A DNA stretch of 64,000 nt. Source: Micromonospora narathiwatensis. GTDB taxonomy: Bacteria; Actinomycetota; Actinomycetes; Mycobacteriales; Micromonosporaceae. This document shows, one piece after another, positions 50,015 to 57,569 of the stretch. The translations under genes were made by a program, and so were the position numbers. The stretch's first letter is position 1. Each line of letters begins with the position of its first letter. Below the pieces are notes generated by a model. That model did no database searches and was not told where the DNA came from. It was given only the letters and a program-made list of their open reading frames with translations. Where the stretch lies: contig NZ_LT594324.1 in assembly GCF_900089605.1 (NCBI RefSeq), positions 744,001-808,000 of the forward strand. Direction: 5' to 3'.

Positions 50015-50518
50015 TCAGCCGTTGAGGACCTGGGCGAGCCGGTCCCGGAAGCGCCGCTCCGAGTCGCTGACCACGTCGCCGCCGAGGCCCAGGATGCCGC
50101 CGCTGCTGGCCGCGCCGACCACCTGCTCGGCGATCTCCACCAGCCAGTGCCGGTACGCGCCGGCCTGTCCCTCGTCCACCTTGCCGGTCAGCAGGGCCGA
50201 CGCCCGGGCGGCCCGGGCGAGCACGTCGTCGATCACCGCCTGCGGGTCGGCGGGCGCGACGACCGGCAGTTCCGCGCCGGTCTCCGGGTCGCCCACCCGC
50301 GTGACGACCTCACCGGCCACGGCGGCCACCAGTGGGCTGGCCGACTCGCGTCCCCCGGCGATGGCCTCCAGCCCGGCGGCGCTCTCGGCCATGGTGCGTC
50401 GGGTGCCGTCGGACTCGGCCGCGCTCGCCGCGCTGAGGACGGACTGCGGCAGCCCGACCAGCAGCCCCCACTCCTCGTCGGAGAAACCGAACCCGGTGTA
50501 CGCCGGCTGCTCGATCAC
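50015..50518 (-). CDS. Unrecognised 167-residue protein
   Basis: Soluble, mostly helical and Ala-rich. I recognise the C-terminal element SSGGILGLGGDVVSDSE, which recurs, as I recall, in uncharacterised actinobacterial proteins as G-G-x-L-G-x-G-G-x-x-V-S-x-x-E, but have no function for it. A longer frame starts at 50560. I chose the GTG at 50518 (VIEQPAYTGF) because an AAAGGGG ribosome binding site stands 8 bases upstream. A strong hairpin follows the stop. No operon partner; the neighbour is the F420-dependent oxidoreductase 200 bases upstream in the same direction. Confidence 0.7.
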   Translation of the reverse strand: MIEQPAYTGFGFSDEEWGLLVGLPQSVLSAASAAESDGTRRTMAESAAGLEAIAGGRESASPLVAAVAGEVVTRVGDPETGAELPVVAPADPQAVIDDVLARAARASALLTGKVDEGQAGAYRHWLVEIAEQVVGAASSGGILGLGGDVVSDSERRFRDRLAQVLNG

Positions 50519-50722
50519 GATCAAGCCCCTTTCGCGCTGGTCGTCGTTGTCCACGGGCACCGCGTCGGTGCCCGGGTCAGGCTAGTGCAGCACCGCACGC
50601 GGGGCGGCCGTCGGTGCGGCGGACGAGGCGCCCCGCGGAGCGACGGCATCGGACGGGTGGACGGTTCCGTCAGTGGCGGCAGGTACCCGAGGGGAGAGCG
50701 GGCGAAACCGGCCGCCCCGGCG

Positions 50723-51673
50723 TCAACTCAGCCGGGGCAGCACCTCGCGCTGGTAGAGGTCGATCAGTCCCTGCCAGTGCGGCCCGGTGTTCGTCACGTA
50801 GAGCTCGTCGTATCCCGCCCGGGCGTACCTGTCGATCATCTCCAGGTGGGCGTCCGGGTCGTTGCCGCAGACGAAGGACCGCTTCATGCTCTCCGGTCGC
50901 ACCAGCCGCGCGGCCTGCTCGACGTGCCTCGGTGACGCGAGCACCTGGGACAGTTCGCCGGGCAGCCCGGAGTTCGGCCACTTCTCGTACGCGATCCGCA
51001 CGCCCTCGTCCTCGGTGTCGGCGTACGCCGCCTTGAACCCGGCCTGGCACGGCTTGTCGCCGCCGCCGTTGTCCCGGAACCGGCGGACCAGGTCGGCGTC
51101 CGGCCGGGTGCTGATGTAGCCGTCGCCGATCCGGGCGGCCAGGTCGATCGACCTCGGGCCGAAGCCGGAGACGTGGATCGGCGGGGGCGTGTCGGGCCGG
51201 GTGTAGATCCGGGCGTGCTGGACGGTGTAGTGCCGGCCCCGGTGATCGACCACCGCGCCGGTCCACAGCGCGCGGATCACCTCGATCGCCTCCGCCAGCA
51301 TCTCCAGCCGCACGCCGGTCGACGGCCAGGCGTCGCCGAAGATGTGCTCGTTGAGCGCCTCGCCGGTGCCCACCCCGAGCACGAAGCGGCCCGAGTGCAG
51401 CACCGCGCTGGTGGCGGCGGCCTGGGCGATCACCGCCGGGTGCAGGCGGACGGTGGGGCAGGTGACCGCGGTGGTCACCGGCAGCCCGCAGACCTGGCTC
51501 AGCGCGCCGATGGTCGACCAGACGAAGGCGCTCTGGCCCTGGGCGTCGATCCAGGGGTGGTAGTGGTCGGAGATCCACAGTGCCGTGAAGCCGGCCCGCT
51601 CGGCGGCGCGGGCCTGCGCCAGCAACTCCGCCGGGGCGTACTCCTCACTGGACAGGAAATAGCCGATCCGCAT
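50723..51673 (-). CDS. LLM-class F420-dependent oxidoreductase
   Basis: 316 residues, (beta/alpha)8 fold of the luciferase-like superfamily using coenzyme F420. Characteristic are MRIGYFLSSEEYAPAELLAQARAAERAGFTALWISDHYHPW at the N-terminus (HYHPW is the catalytic-site element of the F420 G6PDH-like subgroup), VGTGEALNEHIFGDAWP, and VSGFGPRSIDLAARIGDGYI. The subgroup includes F420-dependent glucose-6-phosphate dehydrogenase homologues; the substrate here is unknown. The ATG at 51673 has a GGGGGAG ribosome binding site. It supports an actinobacterial origin, since F420 is common there. Confidence 0.85.
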   Translation of the reverse strand: MRIGYFLSSEEYAPAELLAQARAAERAGFTALWISDHYHPWIDAQGQSAFVWSTIGALSQVCGLPVTTAVTCPTVRLHPAVIAQAAATSAVLHSGRFVLGVGTGEALNEHIFGDAWPSTGVRLEMLAEAIEVIRALWTGAVVDHRGRHYTVQHARIYTRPDTPPPIHVSGFGPRSIDLAARIGDGYISTRPDADLVRRFRDNGGGDKPCQAGFKAAYADTEDEGVRIAYEKWPNSGLPGELSQVLASPRHVEQAARLVRPESMKRSFVCGNDPDAHLEMIDRYARAGYDELYVTNTGPHWQGLIDLYQREVLPRLS

Positions 51674-51764
51674 CGCTCCCCCTTGCCGCGGCCCTGGCCG
51701 GGCGTCCGCCCGGCCGACCAGAGCGGTACCCGGAAGGCGTCGGCCCGAACGCCGTCCCCCGCGA

Positions 51765-51887
51765 TCAGCGGCGGAACATCGCGCGGATCGCGAGCAGCAG
51801 GAACAGGCCGCCGACCACCAGGCCGAGCAGGCGTACGCCGGGGACGTCCGCGGCGGTGGTGGCGTCGGCGAGCGGCGGGGGGGACAT
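51765..51887 (-). CDS. 40-residue single-helix microprotein
   Basis: MSPPPLADATTAADVPGVRL followed by a hydrophobic helix (about 17-37, GVRLLGLVVGGLFLLLAIR) and MFRR at the end, on the minus strand. The composition (Ala/Thr-rich start, one helix, basic C-terminus) is that of a membrane microprotein. It lies between the F420 oxidoreductase and a divergent GH3 gene, in the same direction as the former. No strong ribosome binding site, so confidence is modest. Confidence 0.45.
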   Translation of the reverse strand: MSPPPLADATTAADVPGVRLLGLVVGGLFLLLAIRAMFRR

Positions 51888-51942
51888 GTTCGCACTCTCG
51901 CACGGCCGGTCCGGGTACGCCAGCCGCTAACAGTAAGGATTG

Positions 51943-51971
51943 TTGACTATTTCCGGGTGCGGTGTGAACAT
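51943..51971 (+). promoter_or_regulatory. Candidate promoter of the GH3 gene
   Basis: TTGACT (51943-51948) is followed after 17 bases by GAACAT (51966-51971). The -35 is good, the -10 is weak. An AT-rich segment with AACA and TGTT around it may hold an operator. The leader to the ATG at 52029 would be about 50 bases. Confidence 0.35.
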
Positions 51972-52028
51972 TGGCAGCACCGCCGCCGGCGGGCAGGCCG
52001 TGGGGAACAGACGGGGGTACGACAGCGC

Positions 52029-53543
52029 ATGACCGAGCGCAGCGAGCGGATCGTGGGAGCGACCGGAGACCTGGCGGCCCTCGCCGCCGCCGTCCTGCAA
52101 CCCGGGTTCGTCGGCGCCACCCCGCCACCCTGGGTGCGCCGGTGGCTCGGCGAGGGGCTCGGCTCGGTGGTCCTCTTCGCCCGCAACATCGTCGACCACG
52201 ACCAGGTCGCCGCGCTCACCGCGACGCTGCGGGCCGAACGGCCCGACGTGATCGTCGCGATCGACGAGGAGGCCGGTGACGTCACCCGGATCGAGTCGGC
52301 CCGGGGCAGCTCGCGGCCCGGCAACTTCGCCCTCGGCGCGGTCGACGACGAGGGCCTGACCGAGGAGGTCGCCCGCGACCTGGGCGCCGAGCTGGCCGCC
52401 CTGGGCGTCACCCTCAACTACGCCCCGGACGCCGACGTCAACTCCAACCCGGCCAACCCGGTCATCGGGGTCCGCTCGTTCGGCGCCGACCCCGCCCTGG
52501 TGGCCCGGCACACCGCCGCCTGGGTACGCGGACTCCAGGCCGGTGGGGTGGCCGCCTGCGCCAAGCATTTCCCCGGCCACGGGGACACCCGGGTCGACTC
52601 CCACCACGACCTGCCCCGCATCGGCGGCGACCGGGCCCGGCTGGACGCCGTCGAGCTGGCGCCGTTCCGGGCCGCGGTGGCCGCCGGGGTGCAGGCGGTG
52701 ATGACCGGACACCTGCTGGTGCCGGCGCTGGACCCGGAGCTGCCGGCCACGCTCAGCCCGCGCATCCTCGGCGGCCTGCTCCGCGACGAGCTGGGCTTCC
52801 AGGGGGCGGTGGTGACCGACGCGGTGGAGATGCGGGCGGTCGCCGACCGGTACGGCTTCGCCGGGGCGGCGGTCCGTGCCCTCGCCGCCGGGGCGGACGC
52901 CATCTGCGTGGGCGGGGAGCGGGCCACCGAGGCGGACGCGGTCGAGCTGCGCGACGCCATCGTCGCGGCGGTGGCCGCCGGCCAACTGCCGGAGGAACGG
53001 CTGGCCGAGGCGGCGAAGCGGGTCGGTCAGCTCGCCGCCTGGACCGTCGCCAGCCGCGCCGGCCGAGCGGCGACCGCCGGCGCGGGCGACGGCTCGGCGG
53101 TCGGGCTGGCCGCCGCCCGCCGGGCCCTCCGGGTGGTCACCGGTCGCGCCGGGCTGCTGCCGCTGGCCGGCCCGGCGCACGTGGTGGAGTTCGTCCCGCC
53201 CCGCAACATCGCGATCGGCGCGGAGACCCCGTGGGGGATCGCCGCCCCGCTGGCCGAGCTGGTCCCCGGCACCACCACCGTCCGCTACGCCGAGGACGAC
53301 GCCGTCGCCGACCCGGCCGCCGCCGCGGCGGCCGACCGTCCCCTCGTGCTGGTGGTGCGGGACCTGCACCGGCACGACTGGATGCGGGACGCGGTGGCTC
53401 GTGCCCTGGCCGCCCGCCCGGACGCCGTGGTGGTCGAACTGGGCGTGCCCGAGCTGGTCACCGGCGCGGTGCACCTGGCCACCCACGGCGCCACCCGGGC
53501 GGCCGGGTACGCCGCCGCGGAACTCCTCACCGGCCCGCGCTGA
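52029..53543 (+). CDS. GH3 beta-N-acetylhexosaminidase (NagZ-like)
   Basis: 504 residues. GH3 catalytic domain (about 10-340): IVAIDEEAGDVTRI (substrate binding), the diagnostic KHFPGHGDTRVDSHHDLPRI with the catalytic His/Asp pair of NagZ, and VVTDAVEMRAVADRYG with the nucleophile Asp in TDA. A second, smaller domain (about 360-500) follows, as in actinobacterial members. NagZ releases GlcNAc from muropeptides or chitobiose. No signal peptide from the ATG at 52029, so the location is probably cytoplasmic; the longer frame upstream adds only Arg-rich sequence. Gene context gives no more. Substrate chemistry is a family inference. Confidence 0.88.
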   Translation: MTERSERIVGATGDLAALAAAVLQPGFVGATPPPWVRRWLGEGLGSVVLFARNIVDHDQVAALTATLRAERPDVIVAIDEEAGDVTRIESARGSSRPGNFALGAVDDEGLTEEVARDLGAELAALGVTLNYAPDADVNSNPANPVIGVRSFGADPALVARHTAAWVRGLQAGGVAACAKHFPGHGDTRVDSHHDLPRIGGDRARLDAVELAPFRAAVAAGVQAVMTGHLLVPALDPELPATLSPRILGGLLRDELGFQGAVVTDAVEMRAVADRYGFAGAAVRALAAGADAICVGGERATEADAVELRDAIVAAVAAGQLPEERLAEAAKRVGQLAAWTVASRAGRAATAGAGDGSAVGLAAARRALRVVTGRAGLLPLAGPAHVVEFVPPRNIAIGAETPWGIAAPLAELVPGTTTVRYAEDDAVADPAAAAAADRPLVLVVRDLHRHDWMRDAVARALAARPDAVVVELGVPELVTGAVHLATHGATRAAGYAAAELLTGPR

Positions 53544-53579
53544 CCGGCGGCGGCTCCGGCCACCCCGCCCGGCGGCGGG

Positions 53580-53867
53580 TCACGGCTCGGCGACCACCAG
53601 GTTGGCGTACTCGGGGTGGCGTTCGATGAACGCGGCCACGAAGGGGCACTTCGGCACCAGGCGGTCGCCGCGCTCGCGGAGCTGGTCCAGGGTGCCCCGG
53701 ACCAGCGCCTCGCCGACGCCCATGCCCCGGTAGCGCTCGTCCACCTCGGTGTGCGTGAAGACCAGCACCTCGCCGCGCGGCAGGTACGCGGTGAACCCGG
53801 CCAGCGCGTCGTCGACCAGGATCTCGAATCGGTGCTTGGCGGGGTTCTCCTCGACCAGGTAGCTCAC
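53580..53867 (-). CDS. Small GNAT-like acetyltransferase (YjdJ type)
   Basis: 95 residues, a minimal acetyltransferase fold. Clear elements are HRFEILVDDALAGFTAYL, TEVDERYRGMGVGEALVRGTL (acetyl-CoA loop R-G-M-G-V-G) and LVPKCPFVAAFIERHPEYANLV, matching the short YjdJ-type group. The start is a GTG at 53867 giving VSYLVEENP. It converges on the GH3 gene, separated by 36 bases. Substrate unknown. Confidence 0.8.
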   Translation of the reverse strand: MSYLVEENPAKHRFEILVDDALAGFTAYLPRGEVLVFTHTEVDERYRGMGVGEALVRGTLDQLRERGDRLVPKCPFVAAFIERHPEYANLVVAEP

Positions 53868-53970
53868 CGGGCCATTGTCTCTCCTGAGCCGGCCGGCCGG
53901 TCGGGTTCGGCCGGCAACCGGTCCACCTCGTCGACCCCTCGCCTGGCCGACGCCTCGTACCCTTGGCCGG

Positions 53971-54336
53971 GTGACGAACCGACGCGCCTTCCCCTCGCCG
54001 ACCTCCACCCGCCGCGCCGCCGGCCTGCTGGCGGGCCTCGCGCTCGGGGCCGCGCTGCTGGCCGGCTGCGGATCGGAGGGCAGCTCCACCGACTGCGGCC
54101 TGGACGCCTGCACGGTCACCTTCGACCGTGGGGTCGAGGCGCGCGCCAGCATCCTCGGCGTCGAGGCGAAGCTGGTCGGCGTCCAGGGCGACCAGGTCAC
54201 CGTGGAGGTGGCCGGGGAGCGGCTCTCGCTCACCGTCGGCCAGCAGGCCACCGAGGCCGGCGGCTTCCAGGTGACCCTGGACAGCGTCACCGACCAGCAG
54301 GTCGCGCTCCGGGTGGCCCGCAACCCGAACGGCTGA
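53971..54336 (+). CDS. Lipoprotein of unknown function
   Basis: 121 residues. Signal sequence with a lipobox: AGLLAGLALGAALLAGCGSEG (Cys at about residue 30). After that comes a beta-rich domain of about 85 residues (GLDACTVTFDRGVEARASILGVEAKLVGVQ ... TVEVAGERLSLTVGQQ) with two Cys just after the anchor. No family recognised. The GTG start at 53971 directly precedes the basic segment of the signal. It is the first of a series of plus-strand envelope genes (54386 onward), 49 bases before the next. Confidence 0.8.
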   Translation: MTNRRAFPSPTSTRRAAGLLAGLALGAALLAGCGSEGSSTDCGLDACTVTFDRGVEARASILGVEAKLVGVQGDQVTVEVAGERLSLTVGQQATEAGGFQVTLDSVTDQQVALRVARNPNG

Positions 54337-54385
54337 TCAGACGGGGCGGTGTTTGGGACGCCGTCCGGCGGGAGATTGTGCCGCC

Positions 54386-55207
54386 ATGTCACTCACCCGG
54401 AACGCCGCGACCGCCGCCGCCCAGGCCGCGAACAGCCGGTGGCTCGAACTGCTCACCCGGGCCGGATTCGTCGGTTACGGGATCGTGCACCTCCTCTTCG
54501 CCTGGCTCGTCGTGCAGATCGCCTTCGGTCGCTCCGGTGAGGAGGGCAACCAGAACGGCGCGCTGCGTACCCTGGGCGCCCAGCCGCTCGGCGGGTTCCT
54601 GCTGGTCACTGTCGCGATCGGGCTGTTCGCCATGGCCGTCTGGCAGGCGTTCGAGGCGACCGTCGGCCACCGCGGCCTGCGCGGCCGGCAGCGGCTCTTC
54701 GAGCGGGCCGCCTCGGTCGTGCGTACCGTCGTCTTCGCCTGGCTGGCCTGGACGGCGGTCAGGGTTTTCCAGGACGCCAGCGCCAACGCCTCCGATCAGC
54801 AGGAGGCGCTCTCGGCGAGGCTGATGGCCGCCACCGGTGGCCGGTGGCTGGTCGGGCTGGCCGGCCTGGTGCTCGCCGCCGTCGGCGTCGGCATGGTGGT
54901 CTACGGCCTGCGGAAGAAGTTCGAGAAGAACCTGATGACCGGCGAGATGACCGCGCGGACCCGCAGCCTCGCCTGCCGTCTCGGCATGTTCGGGTACGTC
55001 GCCCGGGGCGCGGTCTTCGCCGTCGCCGGCCTGCTGGTCGTCGTGGCCGCGGTGAGATACGACCCGGAGCGGGCGCGCGGCCTGGACGCCGCCCTGCGGA
55101 CCCTGCGCGACCGGTCGTACGGGCCGGTGCTGCTGACGGTGATGGCGCTCGGCATCGCCGCCTTCGGCGTCTACTGCCTCCTCCAGTCCCGGTATCGCCG
55201 CGTCTGA
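54386..55207 (+). CDS. DUF1206-family membrane protein
   Basis: 273 residues. Three repeats of two hydrophobic helices (RAGFVGYGIVHLLFAWLVVQIAFG plus FLLVTVAIGLFAMAVWQAFEA; RTVVFAWLAWTAVRVFQ plus WLVGLAGLVLAAVGVGMVVYG; LGMFGYVARGAVFAVAGLLVVVAAV plus VLLTVMALGIAAFGVYCLLQ), six helices in all: this is the DUF1206 pattern. No function is known. The ATG at 54386 opens MSLTRNAATAAA. It stands in a series with the following envelope genes but 73 bases separate it from the next small frame. Confidence 0.85.
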   Translation: MSLTRNAATAAAQAANSRWLELLTRAGFVGYGIVHLLFAWLVVQIAFGRSGEEGNQNGALRTLGAQPLGGFLLVTVAIGLFAMAVWQAFEATVGHRGLRGRQRLFERAASVVRTVVFAWLAWTAVRVFQDASANASDQQEALSARLMAATGGRWLVGLAGLVLAAVGVGMVVYGLRKKFEKNLMTGEMTARTRSLACRLGMFGYVARGAVFAVAGLLVVVAAVRYDPERARGLDAALRTLRDRSYGPVLLTVMALGIAAFGVYCLLQSRYRRV

Positions 55208-55280
55208 TCCTGGTCGACACCGGTGCGGCCGGGCACCCGGGCACGGCCCGTGCTGCCCTGGCCGGAGGGGAGAGCAATCC

Positions 55281-55610
55281 GTGCGGAGTTATCTCGGAAC
55301 GGTCGTCGCCGCGCTGGCCGCGGCGGCGGTCGCCCTGTCGCTGGTCGAGGTGGCGCACCGGGCGACCCGGCGGCTCGGCCGGCGCTCGCTGCTGTTGGCC
55401 GAGCTCACCGAGCACGCGCACTCGCGGGCGGCCCGGCGCGGACGGCAGCGTTCGCACCGGCTGCGTTTGTTCCGCCGGTTTCGGGGGATCCGCTGGGGCA
55501 CGCCCCGATTCCGGTCCGTCTCCGGCGACCGGACGTCCGGTGGCGCGCGGCCGGGCCGGTCGCTCCGCACAGGATTGACGGGCGGCGACTCCGGGCATAC
55601 AGCGCGGTGA
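55281..55610 (+). CDS. Small Arg-rich protein with one membrane helix
   Basis: 109 residues from a GTG. An N-terminal hydrophobic helix (about 6-22, GTVVAALAAAAVALSLV) is followed by a strongly basic, Arg/Gly/Ser-rich tail that looks unstructured. A GGAGGGGAG ribosome binding site precedes the start, but the tail resembles random GC-rich frame, so I am unsure how much is coding. Its stop lies 18 bases before the phage-holin-like gene, consistent with an operon. Confidence 0.45.
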   Translation: MRSYLGTVVAALAAAAVALSLVEVAHRATRRLGRRSLLLAELTEHAHSRAARRGRQRSHRLRLFRRFRGIRWGTPRFRSVSGDRTSGGARPGRSLRTGLTGGDSGHTAR

Positions 55611-55628
55611 TGACGAAAGGAGGACAGC

Positions 55629-56063
55629 ATGGCTGACGTCGCGAGTCGCAGCACGTCCCGGACCGGGAGCGAGCCGTCCACCGGAGAACTGGTGCAGCGG
55701 GCCGCCGAGCAGGTCACCCGCCTGGTGCGGGACGAACTGGCGCTGGCCCGGGCCGAACTGACCCGCAAGAGCAAGCACGCGGGGATCGGAATCGGTCTGT
55801 TCGGCGGCGGCGGGGTGATGGCCCTCTTCGGCGCCGGCGCGGGGGTCGCCACCGTGATCCTGGCGCTGGCCCTGGTGCTGCCGGCGTGGGCGGCCGCGTT
55901 GATCGTGTCGGTGGCCCTCTTCCTGCTCGCCGGGCTCCTCGCCCTCATCGGCAAGCAGCAGGTCAGCCGTGCCGTCCCACCCGTGCCGGAGGCGACGGTC
56001 CGCAGCGTACGGGCGGACGTCGACACCGTCACCGCAGCGGTGAGGGACGGGAGGCGGTCATGA
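55629..56063 (+). CDS. Phage-holin-family (DUF1469/Act_holin-like) membrane protein
   Basis: 144 residues. After a Ser/Thr-rich start, a helical segment LVQRAAEQVTRLVRDELALARAELTRKSKHAG leads to two transmembrane helices (GIGIGLFGGGGVMALFGAGAGVATVILALALVLPAWAAALIVSVALFLLAGLLALIG) and a charged end. This is the actinobacterial phage-holin superfamily III/DUF1469 layout, widespread in envelope gene clusters and not of phage origin here. A GGAGG ribosome binding site precedes the ATG. Its stop overlaps the next start (ATGA). Confidence 0.85.
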   Translation: MADVASRSTSRTGSEPSTGELVQRAAEQVTRLVRDELALARAELTRKSKHAGIGIGLFGGGGVMALFGAGAGVATVILALALVLPAWAAALIVSVALFLLAGLLALIGKQQVSRAVPPVPEATVRSVRADVDTVTAAVRDGRRS

Positions 56064-56434
56064 CCGGCAACGGCACCGGGGACGTGGAGGCACTCCGTGA
56101 GGAGATCCGCCGGACCCGGGTCGAGTTGGGTGAGACGATGGAGCTGCTGGCCGCCAGGGCCGACGTCAAGGCCCGGCTGCGGGAGTCCGCCGCGCAGGCG
56201 AAGGGCCGGATGCGCGAGCAGGCCGCCCAGACCATGGCCCGGGTGCGCGGGCAGACGGCGGGGCAGGCCCGCTTCGCCCGCGAGCAGGCGGCCGGAAAAA
56301 TCCGGCTCGCCCGCGCGCACGGGCAGGGGCAGGGCGGGTCGGTCCGACGTGGCCCGTTGCCGTGGGCGGCTGTCGCGGCCGGCGCGGTGGCGACCATGGT
56401 GGTGCTGCTGATCGTCCGCGGGAGGCGCAGGTGA
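56060..56434 (+). CDS. DUF3618-family protein
   Basis: 124 residues. The N-terminal helix DVEALREEIRRTRVELGETMELLAARADVKARLRES is the DUF3618 signature, continuing as an Arg/Gln/Ala-rich amphipathic repeat region that may form a coiled coil or contact the membrane surface, and ending in a single transmembrane helix (about 99-120, AAVAAGAVATMVVLLIV) and GRRR. It is translationally coupled (ATGA overlap) to the phage-holin-like gene and by GTGA to the next gene. Function unknown. Confidence 0.85.
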   Translation: MTGNGTGDVEALREEIRRTRVELGETMELLAARADVKARLRESAAQAKGRMREQAAQTMARVRGQTAGQARFAREQAAGKIRLARAHGQGQGGSVRRGPLPWAAVAAGAVATMVVLLIVRGRRR

Positions 56435-56703
56435 GCAACAAGGTCGGCAAGGCCGCGTACAAGCCGGTCGGGGTGCTGCTCGGGCTGGCCGCCGGTACGG
56501 TCGCCGGGGTCATCTTCCGGCAGGTCTGGCGGGTCACGGCGGGCGACGGGGAGGCGCCCAGCGCCACCGACGAGCATCGGCGCTGGGGCGAGATCCTGGC
56601 CGCCGCCGCGTTGCAGGGCGCGATCTTCGCGGTCGTCCGGGCCGCCGTGGATCGCGGCGGGGCGATCAGCGTACGCCGGCTCACCGGGCACTGGCCCGAC
56701 TGA
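56431..56703 (+). CDS. DUF4235-family membrane protein
   Basis: 90 residues. MSNKVGKAAYKPVGVLLGLAAGTVAGVIFRQVWRV contains a short hydrophobic helix and the conserved W-R-V; a second helix is at about 55-72 (ILAAAALQGAIFAVVRAAVDRGG), and the C-terminal W-P motif is typical of DUF4235. It forms a three-gene coupled unit with DUF3618 and the phage-holin-like protein; in other actinobacteria these occur together, which suggests a shared envelope role. A terminator hairpin follows immediately. Confidence 0.85.
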   Translation: MSNKVGKAAYKPVGVLLGLAAGTVAGVIFRQVWRVTAGDGEAPSATDEHRRWGEILAAAALQGAIFAVVRAAVDRGGAISVRRLTGHWPD

Positions 56704-56716
56704 TCCGGCCGCGAAC

Positions 56717-56750
56717 AGGGCCTCTTCCCGATGAGGGAAGGGGCCTTTCG
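56717..56750 (+). terminator. Hairpin terminator after the envelope operon
   Basis: A 13-bp stem with two wobble pairs (AGGGCCTCTTCCC with GGGAAGGGGCCTT), 5-base loop GATGA, followed by TTTCG. It starts 14 bases past the DUF4235 stop. Confidence 0.75.
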
Positions 56751-56987
56751 CATGGCCCGCTCGGCCCGGCCAGTGGACCCGCCGCAACCTTCAGGTCACA
56801 TGTCGGAGAATTTCGTCGGGTAGGCTGTGCAGAGTTTTTGCGTACGTGGTTTGCTGTCTCACGCTGTTGAGAGAAGCGTGGGTTGAGAGAAGTCTCCTTC
56901 ACCGGGGGCCGCCTCAGGCGCCGCTGCTCGAAAACGGCCAATCGGCCGCACGGCGTGCTCGGCCGCCAGTTTTAGAAGGAGATACAC
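56751..56987 (+). promoter_or_regulatory. Long leader of the cold-shock gene
   Basis: 237 bases without a gene before the cold-shock protein ATG. Long leaders that control mRNA folding at low temperature are typical of cspA. It holds a hairpin at about 56943-56965 (CGGCCGCAC with GTGCTCGGCCG, one bulge) some 10 bases before the ribosome binding site, plus TAGGCT (56821-56826) that could be a -10. No exact promoter was fixed. Confidence 0.4.
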
Positions 56988-57191
56988 ATGGCGCAGGGAA
57001 CCGTGAAGTGGTTCAACGCTGACAAGGGCTTCGGCTTCATCACCGTCGACGGCGGGGGTGCTGACGTGTTCGTCCACTTCTCGGCCATCCAGACCAGCGG
57101 CTACCGCACGCTGGAGGAGAACCAGCGGGTGGAGTTCGAGATCGCCCAGGGTCAGAAGGGTCCGCAGGCCGAGCAGGTCCGCCCCATCTGA
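56988..57191 (+). CDS. Cold-shock protein (CspA family)
   Basis: 67-residue single-stranded nucleic acid-binding beta-barrel that unfolds mRNA. Both RNP motifs are intact: KGFGFITV (RNP1) and VFVHFSAI (RNP2), within [17 protein letters not shown] perfect GAAGGAGAT ribosome binding site precedes the ATG. The usual length is 66-70 residues. A terminator hairpin follows the stop. Confidence 0.97.
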   Translation: MAQGTVKWFNADKGFGFITVDGGGADVFVHFSAIQTSGYRTLEENQRVEFEIAQGQKGPQAEQVRPI

Positions 57192-57222
57192 GTACGGAGC
57201 CGGCTTACGCCGGCCGCCGCGT

Positions 57223-57255
57223 AGCCCCGCGTCCCGTTTGGGAGGCGGGGCTTTC
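57223..57255 (+). terminator. Hairpin terminator after the cold-shock gene
   Basis: AGCCCCGCGTCCC (57223-57235) pairs with GGGAGGCGGGGCT (57240-57252) with one mismatch and a 4-base loop, then TTTCC. It begins 32 bases after the stop. Confidence 0.75.
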
Positions 57256-57280
57256 CGCATTCATAGGACGATTCTCGGCA

Positions 57281-57478
57281 TCAGTCGCGATGGCCCCGGG
57301 CCCGCATGCCGAAATAGAGCGCGACGAGTCCGATCAGGACGACGACCGGGCCGATGACCGCCCAGATCCGATGGCCGGTCATCACGCTGTCGGTCGCGTA
57401 ACCCAGGCCCTGCACGGTCCAGAGCGCGCCCAGCACGACGGCCAGCAGCCCCAGGGTGAGCCGGAACCAGCCCCTCAT
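57281..57478 (-). CDS. Small two-helix membrane protein
   Basis: 65 residues with two hydrophobic helices (about 6-23, LTLGLLAVVLGALWTVQGL, and 38-58, WAVIGPVVVLIGLVALYFG) and a basic end MRARGHRD. The first frame start at 57502 would add eight residues; I chose the ATG at 57478 because GGTGGAGGGGGAACG precedes it. No family recognised, though two-helix proteins of this layout are common in actinobacteria. It converges on the cold-shock gene with a terminator in between. Confidence 0.7.
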   Translation of the reverse strand: MRGWFRLTLGLLAVVLGALWTVQGLGYATDSVMTGHRIWAVIGPVVVLIGLVALYFGMRARGHRD

Positions 57479-57569
57479 CGTTCCCCCTCCACCGACGGGC
57501 ACCTGACTCCAGCATGCCCGCGCCGGCCGGCCGGCGCGGGCGCCGCGCCGACGGGCCGGCGGGTCCGGC

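Noticed and set aside
55629..56063. Phage-holin-like gene as evidence for a prophage
   Set aside because: It belongs to a chromosomal actinobacterial family in an envelope gene set; no phage structural, integrase or lysis gene is near.
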